64,000 nucleotides of DNA from Conus ventricosus (lineage: Eukaryota > Mollusca > Gastropoda > Neogastropoda > Conidae): assembly GCA_018398815.1 (NCBI GenBank), contig CM031614.1:51674796-51738795 (forward strand). Reading direction: 5' to 3'. The notes under the pieces were generated by a model, which searched no databases, had not been told where the DNA came from, and saw only the letters and a list, made by a program, of their open reading frames with translations. The position numbers and the translations under genes were made by a program. This document shows, piece by piece, positions 57,277 to 64,000 of the stretch. The first letter of the stretch is position 1. Each line of letters begins with the position of its first letter.

Positions 57277-58940
57277 TTATGATTTTCCAGGATATATTGT
57301 AGCTTGTTTTGCGTCTTTAAGTTTCCAGATATATTTGCTCAGTTCTGTTTGGTTTTTATATTTTTCTTTATTAAAGGACTGCTGGTGGTTTGCATATCTG
57401 GTTTTGAAGTGGTTTTCAGTGATCCCTATGTATGTTTCTTTTTCATTTTCTGATGTCACAGTAGCCTGGTATACAATGTTGTTGTGAAGACATTTATTGT
57501 TTAGTGGGCCCTGCTCCTTTCTGGTGCAATTGCAAGATTTCCTTTCTTCACCCTTCTTTGCTGTGTTGATTTTCATTTTGTTGGATGCGTCAATCAGGTT
57601 TTTGAGGTTGGGCATACATGAGTACGATAGTTTGACAGTGTTTTTGTTAAATATTTTGGACAGTTTGTGTTCTTTTGGAAATGAAGTTGTTAGGATTTTG
57701 AAGAATTCTTTCCCTATGTTTGTTTTGAGTTTCCCGTCGTATGGGGGGTTATACCATATGATTTTTCTTTTCCTATTTTTCTTGCTTTTATTTGTGTTGT
57801 TGTCTGGGTTGTATTGTAATTTGTAATTGTATCCACTTGTTTGTAGTGCCTCCTGGTATTCTACTGCTGCATTGTTGAACACTTCCTCACTGCATGACAG
57901 GTTTGATAGTCTCTTGTTTATGCCACGGGGTATGGTCTTTAATACAGATGGTGGATGGTTACTTTTGGTGTGTACATAAAGAGGTGTATCGTTGGGTTTC
58001 TTGTATGGTTTATATATATGATTGTTGAGATCCAGTGTTATGTCTAAGTAGTTCACTACCTTTTTGTTTGCTTCAATGGTAATCTTTAAATTGTGGTTTT
58101 GGAAGATTTTGCATAGTTCTTTCTTCTTGTTTTCGATGGTTCTTGGATTGTTGGTTAGTGCAGCAAGGCCATCGTCTCTGTATAGTCCGACTTGTTTTCC
58201 GAGTTTTTTTCTTTATGTTGGACAGCATGAATAGTCCGACCAGTTCACATGTTTCTGCACCATCATATGATCCCATGGTTACGTCGAATGTTGAGTTTCT
58301 GTTGGTTTTCCTGATCCATGTTTCATTTTTGCTGTGTAGTAATGTTTTCTTGGTGTGGAGAATGATTTCCATTTCTGACCCTGTTATGTCTGTGTGGTTA
58401 CTGGCAAACTTCAGGGCTTTGGTGAGTAGTTCCTCATCTATAAATGGGTAAAAGTCTACTATGTCAAATGTGATGAATACTGTATTACTTTGTTTATTGA
58501 GTTTTTTGAACCATTGGATAACTTCGTATGTGTTCTTCCAGAGGTTGTATTCAGAGTTTGATTTTACGTTCTTTATTATTTTTTCCAGAATTTTCTTGCT
58601 TATTTTGCCTAATTCAGATTTGGATGGGTTTATTAGTCTACATGTTGGATTGTTATGAAAATTGGGCTTGTGGTCTTTGAGTGTTATGAAAGCTTCTGTT
58701 GTTGCTGTTGCTTCTATCCTGTCACTTAGGTCTATGCGCTCTGCAAGTTCTTTTTCTTTAGTGCGGGTACTGTCATGTATATTTTTGTCGGCTTTTTTGT
58801 AGTTTTCTGGATGTTTTTGTCAAGGAGTTGAGAGTATTCTTTTGGTTCCATTTTAGAGAATGTAAATATGCGGGTTCACGACCACCCATGTGATTCTGCC
58901 TGAAAACCCCCTTTTTCACATCCAAATCACGTCCATCACA
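57277..58940 (-). pseudogene. Penelope-like RT plus GIY-YIG endonuclease (frameshifted)
   Basis: The downstream frame (57277-58056) reads NYLDITLDLNNHIYKPYKKP and NHPPSVLKTIPRGINKRLS, the RT thumb. It continues to KLSYSCMPNLKNLI, a Cys-rich CNCTRKEQGPLNNKC linker, and TYIGITENHFKTRY with LSKYIWKLKD, the GIY-YIG endonuclease. Upstream, fragments in other frames (NRNSTFDVTMGSYDGAETCE near 58290, GLFMLSNI) are RT palm sequence. A frameshift near 58190 and others upstream break the RT. The order RT then GIY-YIG is standard for Penelope-like elements. The endonuclease half is intact as a frame. Confidence 0.85.
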
Positions 58941-59099
58941 TGTCAGTTTTGGCCACATTTAACACCTGTTTTACAAAAAAATTAACACCTCAAAACTGTC
59001 AAATATTGACGAAATTAGCACATTGAAAACGGGGGGGTTCCGCGATCCGTGCTAGATAAGATTTGGTGATCGTGAACAAACATATTTACATTCTCTCCA

Positions 59100-59825
59100 A
59101 TGACATAAAAATTAAGGGGTTACAGTGCACTCTTCTACTTCTAACACCATTAATAAATCAGAACAAACAACTGGCTCTCCATTTTGGTTAGTTATTTTTA
59201 CATCTAATGAGTTTATAGGCCCATTAATTAATTCTTTAAATTCACTGTTTTTTTCCAACTAAGATTAATCGATAATCGCAAAACCCTGCCTTAATTGACG
59301 GCAAAACCTTTAGAACTGTAGATGGATAGCCATCAAACAAATTAGTTTCTGTTTTTAACTGTTGTAAATGAACATACAACATTGGGTTCACAAGAAAAAT
59401 CAAAGGTTTATTACCTTCAAATTTATAAACGCCTTCTCTTGTGCTAAATCTATAAGCTCTGTCACTACTGTGAAAGCCTAAGATTTTTAGCCAGGCCCTA
59501 GGGAAAGTGTAATCTCTCTTTCTTCTAGTGGAAAATGTATAGTAATTCTAAGGTTGCTTCGTTAATTTTTAACAATATGCCAAATTCGCTAAGTACTTTC
59601 TTTTAAAGAACAAAAGTTGTAGTAACCTCAGGTATTTGCACTTGAGTTTTTGATTGCCCGCCTCGTTACTAATATTGATCCAGTTATTTGAGCCCCTTCA
59701 TATATGTTAGCCCACATAACTTTAAAGCCAATTTCTTTAAGAGCAATCCTACAACTCTCGCGCCAATTGACAATTGGTAAGTTAAGAACACACGTTCGTT
59801 TTTGTTGGGTTATATAGATGAACAT
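59100..59825 (-). pseudogene. Unrecognised element protein, minus strand
   Basis: It starts at ATG 59825 (MFIYITQQKRTCVLNLPI). An open frame runs to 59628 and protein-like blocks in shifted frames continue to about 59110. They include an ITLSLGPG segment, FEGNKPLIFLVNP, and NSLDVKITNQNGEPVVCSDL near the end. The last part resembles the beta-rich C-terminal pattern of single jelly-roll minor capsid proteins, but this is only an impression and I give no family. It is divergent to the next gene across a 35-bp AT spacer. Confidence 0.5.
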
Positions 59826-59860
59826 CTATTTTATAACTATTTAAAAAACTAATTAAAAAA
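59826..59860. promoter_or_regulatory. Short AT-only spacer between divergent element genes
   Basis: Thirty-five bases, with only a few C and no G, between two divergent start codons. It contains TTTATAA-like and TTTAAAAAA stretches. A shared bidirectional promoter is inferred. The spacer at 62347-62380 has the same length and composition. Confidence 0.5.
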
Positions 59861-61080
59861 ATGGAACCTTTTAAATATAACGAAAGTGCCACTTACAATG
59901 TAGGGGCGTTTTATAATCCCAAATCGTTAGGCTTCAGCAATCTAACTATTGCAGTAGACGAATTATACGGCTTCCAAGTTAGACTTGTAAACCCGCTAAC
60001 TAGATATTTAAATCCGCCAATAAAGAATGATAGAGTGCCATCAGCATGGTCATCCCACCCTATGGCTTTTTTCCAGAATCAGTTAAATTTTGCCATTTAC
60101 TGCGTAACTACTGGCTGTGGGGTTTCATATGCAAACCATTTAAACCATCCCAATCTTTTAGTAAGGTCAGTATATAACTTTCATGTTTATTACCAGTACA
60201 GGCGAATACTAACTGAACTACAAGTGCCCTCCCTAACGACATTGCGTTTTTTCCATTAAGCCAATGGACAATAATGCATATGAAAGAATCTGCAATGAAT
60301 TTAACATTAATCCTTCAACTGATTTTAGACAAAAGTTAGACCGCAATCATGGGTTAGGCACATTGTATTTGTGGGGCACAAAAAGAAGAATATACTTATG
60401 ACTACTGGCCTGGCCACACCTCTTTTCAACCAAACAAACAAGTTCGATTTGGGATCCATAGAACAAAAACCCCTAATGCCTGGACAACATTTATCTTAGA
60501 TAAAAGTGAGGGTCTAACAATGCCAGGAGTGCAAAGACTTAATGACACCATACGGACATATGTTTGGTGTCTATTAGGAGCACAAGCCAGACCAAGTCTA
60601 TCATACTAGATCAGTCTACAGGCTTGACGCCAGAAAAACAATTTCTAGCCAATTTAGAAGATGCTATTAAACTCTGCTGTTGATTTGCCTGCCAGCATAC
60701 AAGGTATCAAGACGTTCTTGCACACGCTAGGTCAAAGGTTGACTTGTTGAGGCCATGGATTATACATGCTACCCTCTGACCTTAGACTGCAGATTGGCAT
60801 GATACAGAATTATAACAATGAAATCCTCATAGCTGGAGACGATCAAAACCTAGGACACAATCAAGGCTTAAACACAAGGCCCGCCCCATCCATTTTAAAG
60901 AAAGTACTTAGCCCTGAAGAAAGCGATCCAGTTATAAGCGCCCCACAGCCAGAAAGCCGCCCAGAAAGCACTCCGCCTGTTAATCTACCTCACACTGACA
61001 GTCACACTAGCGAAAAGACAGCCCTCATTGTGTTTTTAACTTTTACTGGATTAGCTGTACTTTATTTCACGAAAAATTAA
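59861..61080 (+). pseudogene. Conserved element protein with C-terminal membrane anchor (frameshifted)
   Basis: ATG 59861 opens 132 codons (EPFKYNESATYNVGAFYNPK, RLVNPLTRYLNPPIKNDR, FFQNQLNFAIYCVTTGCGVS). Later blocks continue in other frames: AWTTFILDKSEG and RLNDTIRTYVW near 60480-60580, then 60766-61080 in frame to the stop. The tail is proline-rich and ends TALIVFLTFTGLAVLYFTKN, a single membrane segment at the extreme C-terminus. The gene would encode about 400 residues. The homologue at 29770-30780 shows it is a core gene of this element family. A structural (virion) role is inferred from conservation and position, not shown. At least two frameshifts disable it. Confidence 0.7.
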
Positions 61081-61088
61081 TCCAGCAG

Positions 61089-62346
61089 CTAAACTCCTAA
61101 CGTCCACAGATGGTCAGCCATATAACCAGCCACCTTACCTATAGTAGACAAAACCCAACTAACAACACTACCTATTATGCCAGGCAGAGCATCAAGCGCT
61201 TTGGCTGCTAACTTCTTTAATAAGTTTGCTAGATGATGCAATTGTTTTCTAATCCAACTTTTACCAGGCTGAGGTGTTGGAGGCGTTACTGGCCCTGTTG
61301 GTGCACTGCCGGTTTAAAGCATAAACGAGTGTAGAGATAGCACAACCCTACAGCTGTTAATATACTAACTATTGTAATCCCTTGTTTCTCTGAACAGTGT
61401 CCTTATTCTTTCTGCTAGCGTAGTATTTCAAAAGTATTCTGTTTATAGTTTCTCTTACTCTGCTTGTTTGTGATGCTAGCTGCGCTCTGTTAGTAGACAG
61501 CACTTCTAACCTAGCTGACCTTTGATAGCAATTAAATCTGTATTTTCTGCTGTATTCTACCTTTTTCTTCTTGCCCTAAATTGTTATCATCTGCATCAGC
61601 CAGTTTATTTTTTTCTTCTTCAATTTCTCTATCCAGCTCGCCAAGTTTTGCCAAATTGTTTGTTAGTTCGCCCCTTATTGTTCGTAAAGCCTCAATAAGC
61701 CCCAGGATTTCACGCATAGGTAATGGAGAATTGTCAATTGTTTTTAACTGCGTCTCCTCATTAAAACTTGTTTCAATTTCTGCTATTAGTTCTTCTGCTC
61801 TTTTAACTGATTCATCTGCTTCTTGAGTTAAATCTTGAAGAGGAAGAATGTTTTGTATTTTAGATTGTGTTGGCAACTCTTGTCCAAAGCTCTGTAAAGA
61901 CTAACAACTTCGGCTCTAAGCTCTAAAAGGTTTAAGTGTTCTGCCTTAGCAATAGGGAGTTTTCGCCTAATTGTGCTTAGTTTTAAAAACTTGTTTGGGT
62001 TTTGCGTTGAAGTAACTTTTACGCGGTCTCCTGCACCGGTTCTTATATACAAATGCCCGCCATCTTCCTCAAAATCGTTTAGGGTCAACTACTTCTGGTA
62101 GCTCTCGTCCTATGCTTTTATAGAATGATTGAATTCTTTCTCGCAATAGTTCTTTACGGGCTTTAGGAGTGAAGAACCTACTCCTTCTAGTTCTTGACGA
62201 GCTTTAAGGAGTGAAGAACCATATCTTTAGGCCCTTTACTTAATGGGCCCGCCGCTTCTTCAAGCTCTTCTTGCAATGAGGGGACTAGTTCTTCATCTTC
62301 TTCTTCTCACACCAACAGGATCAATCGCGTCAAAATCTTCATCCAT
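61089..62346 (-). pseudogene. Coiled-coil element protein with hydrophobic C-terminal segments
   Basis: The start at ATG 62346 (MDEDFDAIDPVGV) is separated by 34 bp from the divergent gene at 62381. Blocks in changing frames follow: an acidic N-terminus, TGAGDRVKVTSTQNPNKFLK (about 62040), and a coiled coil (61532-61876; ADESVKRAEELIAEIE, LGELDREIEEEKNKL). A SRVRETINRIL segment and a hydrophobic stretch near 61350 come next. The proline-rich linker then leads to ALPGIIGSVVSWVLSTIGKV near the end and a stop at 61089. The stop is 8 bp from that of the convergent gene. Copy A has a relic at 31180-32120. The function is unknown to me; a structural or membrane-associated role is possible. Confidence 0.65.
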
Positions 62347-62380
62347 ATTTTTTATTTATATTCTTTTTTGTTTTATAAAA
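62347..62380. promoter_or_regulatory. Second AT-only divergent spacer
   Basis: Thirty-four bases, nearly all A/T, between the divergent start codons at 62346 and 62381, with TATTTATA and TTTATAAAA. It parallels 59826-59860. Confidence 0.5.
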
Positions 62381-63649
62381 ATGAACTCATACGGTTGTGA
62401 CCTCGATCCATACAGAAAAGAGAAGGAACCCCACGGCGTAAAAGGTTTAAGGCAGACTGTAATTAGTGTAAAATACTCATCAACATTGACCTTGGACAAG
62501 ATTAACAGTTAGGTTCCCCGATCTTGCGCTGATGAGTTATAATGCCATGGCACTGCTAAACTATCATTCAAAATAGGTATTAAATCGGCAGACCCTAATG
62601 CTACTGATGTTGCTAATTAGGCAGGGCTATCGTTAATCATATAGAAATTGACTGTGAGGGAATACGCGTCGTTATACTAAGAGAGGCAGACATTTTTGCC
62701 CTTATATCTGATCTATGGCTGCCTAAAAAAGAAAGAAAAGAGAAAGTTTATCAGGGAATTACAAAGCCCAAACGGTCTCAGCACAGGTTAAAAGCGGGGG
62801 ATGCAAAGAATGATGTTAAAGATGAGGCAGTAGCAGAAGCATTTGGCAACAGATTCTGCATCCATCTAGATTTGAACTGTATAACGCATATGCCATATTA
62901 CCAAGGCGCACATAAAAAAAAACTTACATATCATACTAACATTTAATCCTAGCGGTTCTGTCGTTCTATCTGAAGATCCTTTAGCTAAATACACAGTTAG
63001 TGATATTTCTCTTGAGTTTGAGGTTGTTACTAACCCTGAACTGGCTAGAACAATCTTAACCCAGTATAAAAGTAAAACGGTTATTTATTGTGAAAACGTT
63101 ATGCACGCCATTACAGAAAATAGAAACAAGCGAGACACTCTCTGGAACATACATCTAAATCAGGCTTTTAAAGTCTTTAAAAGGAATTTTGTTCTTGTTT
63201 ACTGAAGAAAACAACTCCTTTTCAGAGAGAATCGAAGCGTTTTATAATCCAAAAATTGAGAAGGTTGACTGTGCAATAAATGGTAAGTCTGATCAGTTGT
63301 ATTCAGGGGCGTGGACTTTTACCTCACCAACACTTTGATGAAATAAGAAAGTTGTTCGCTGGAGGTAGGCAAAGGGATCCTGCAGTTGATCGGGTATGTA
63401 AAAAACTTCGCCTTTATGATGTAAGACTCGAAGACTACTTAATAACTAAATATGGGCTGTGGCTGGATTTTAGATCCACATTTGACAACAGATTGTTTGG
63501 AAGTGGAGAAAGGATAGGGCAAGATGGTATAAAAATAAATATTCACAAGAAAGCAGACGGAAACGGCCCAATAAAAATGCACATTTTTATGGTTTTGTGA
63601 TGCTCAGTTAAACATTACAGAAAACAGGCTAAAAGGCCACACCTTTTAA
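62381..63649 (+). pseudogene. Probable capsid-type protein of the element (frameshifted)
   Basis: ATG 62381 begins MNSYGCDLDPYRKEKEPHGV. Protein-like blocks in shifting frames follow: LSEDPLAKYTVSDISLEFEV near 62975 and ENVMHAITENRNKRDTLW near 63100. KIEKVDCAINGKSDQLYSG then lies near 63255. A 106-codon open frame (63280-63600) contains VDRVCKKLRLYDVRLEDYL and LWLDFRSTFDNRLFGSG. A final block DAQLNITENRLKGHTF ends at 63649. The length of about 420 residues and the alternating beta-type pattern suggest a jelly-roll capsid protein, and the gene lies just before the packaging ATPase. The capsid call is inference from context and style; I cannot prove the fold. No counterpart is recognisable in copy A. 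Confidence 0.5.
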
Positions 63650-63679
63650 AATGCAGAAGAAATATTCTAATAAAAACAG

Positions 63680-64000
63680 ATGGATAGTTTGAAGTTTCTA
63701 CCAAAAGATCCACACTGTTCTCTCATCTGCGGGATTACTGGGTGGTGGGAAAACTGTCTTCGTACTTGATTTGTTACAAACAATATACAGGTTTCATTAC
63801 GAGCACATTGTTATATTCTGCACAACCATTAAGCACAACAAGTCTATAAGGAAAGGAAGTTTATTTGGACAGACGAGAATAATTTCTAGTTGATCCTAGC
63901 GACAAACTGAGCGACGTTTAGAACATTACTATAGACTATTTGAGGGAACTGAAACACTGTTTATTATTGATGACTGTTCAGCTGAAAAAGACATTGTTAA
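63680..64000 (+). pseudogene. Packaging-type ATPase, N-terminal part (frameshifted, truncated by window)
   Basis: ATG 63680 (MDSLKFLPKDPHCSLICGIT) is followed near 63735 by a one-base frame change. Downstream of it GGGKTVFVLDLL completes a Walker A loop (63725-63765). A second change precedes LFIIDDCSAEKDIV at about 63956-63998, with the Walker B double Asp. Spacing between the motifs (about 70 residues) fits FtsK/HerA-type (A32-like) genome-packaging ATPases of Polintons and related double-stranded DNA viruses, which pump DNA into the capsid. Stops between the motifs show decay. The rest lies beyond the window. Confidence 0.7.

Larger units (their letters stand above)
56884..58960 (-). mobile_element. 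Second Penelope-like element (5'-truncated)
   Basis: RT fragments (58940-58060) and a GIY-YIG endonuclease (57277-58056) lie on the minus strand, followed by about 280 bp of non-coding 3' sequence with a hammerhead-like core (56971-56997) and a terminal (TA)n at 56884-56925. It belongs to a different lineage from the element at 52573-55512, judging by sequence. Its upstream end is near 58960, where the similarity to RT sequences fades. Confidence 0.8.
59100..64000. mobile_element. Second Polinton-like copy, partial, running off the right edge
   Basis: It shares two genes and their order with the element at 27382-43530. Genes alternate in strand: minus 59100-59825, plus 59861-61080, minus 61089-62346, plus 62381-63649, plus 63680 onward. 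Spacers are tiny (35, 8, 34 and 30 bp), as in a compact virus-like genome. No inverted repeat is visible at its left side, where the Penelope-like element lies, so the left end is lost or disrupted. It is better preserved than the left copy, but several genes still carry frameshifts. Confidence 0.8.

Overview
This window is repeat-rich, intron-dominated metazoan DNA, probably from a marine invertebrate and possibly a mollusc. The animal assignment rests on secreted-type sushi (CCP) and hyalin-repeat (HYR) exons, Penelope-like, LINE, Ty3/Gypsy and pogo elements, and a Polinton/Maverick-like element. The species cannot be fixed from the sequence. There is one 100-N assembly gap at 8341-8440. I see no bacterial-type operon and no tRNA or rRNA gene.

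Host gene. Four exons on the minus strand have clean splice sites and are all phase 1-1: CCP at 55800-55973, HYR at 49372-49620, CCP at 16933-17151 and CCP at 16118-16303. If they form one gene, it is a secreted or cell-surface CCP/HYR mosaic read right to left, and the intron between the HYR exon and the next visible CCP exon is about 32 kb and packed with insertions.

Layout. 1-7280: a duplicated 330-bp segment, a LINE 3' remnant, a composite (CT)n tract, and a nearly full-length but broken LINE (ORF1, then endonuclease-RT ORF2). 7554-13491: a decayed Ty3/Gypsy element whose RNase H region is split by a 2.36-kb pogo/Tigger transposon (9541-11897). 14010-15595: a 146-bp satellite with a palindrome in every unit. 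17180-22700 and 47030-48830: two parts of a 31/35-bp minisatellite. The abrupt inner edges and degenerate outer edges suggest one array split by about 24 kb of composite insertion. Inside that insertion lie a second Gypsy relic (gag, zinc knuckle, protease, integrase zinc finger) and a complete 16.15-kb Polinton-like element (27382-43530) with about 210-bp terminal inverted repeats, a 6-bp target duplication TGTATA, self-complementary ends and a decayed type-B DNA polymerase. 52205-55796: a tandem array made from the 3' end of a CCP exon, interrupted by a 5'-truncated Penelope-like element. 56884-58960: a second Penelope-like element with a hammerhead-like core. 59100-64000: a second, better preserved partial copy of the Polinton-like element, running off the right edge.

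How the parts relate. The two Polinton-like copies share a conserved C-terminally membrane-anchored protein and a minus-strand coiled-coil protein. The right copy shows a compact layout of alternating strands, with two divergent gene pairs separated by 34-35 bp of almost pure A/T, followed by a capsid-like gene and a packaging-type ATPase. All element genes here are broken by stops and frameshifts, so they are relics.
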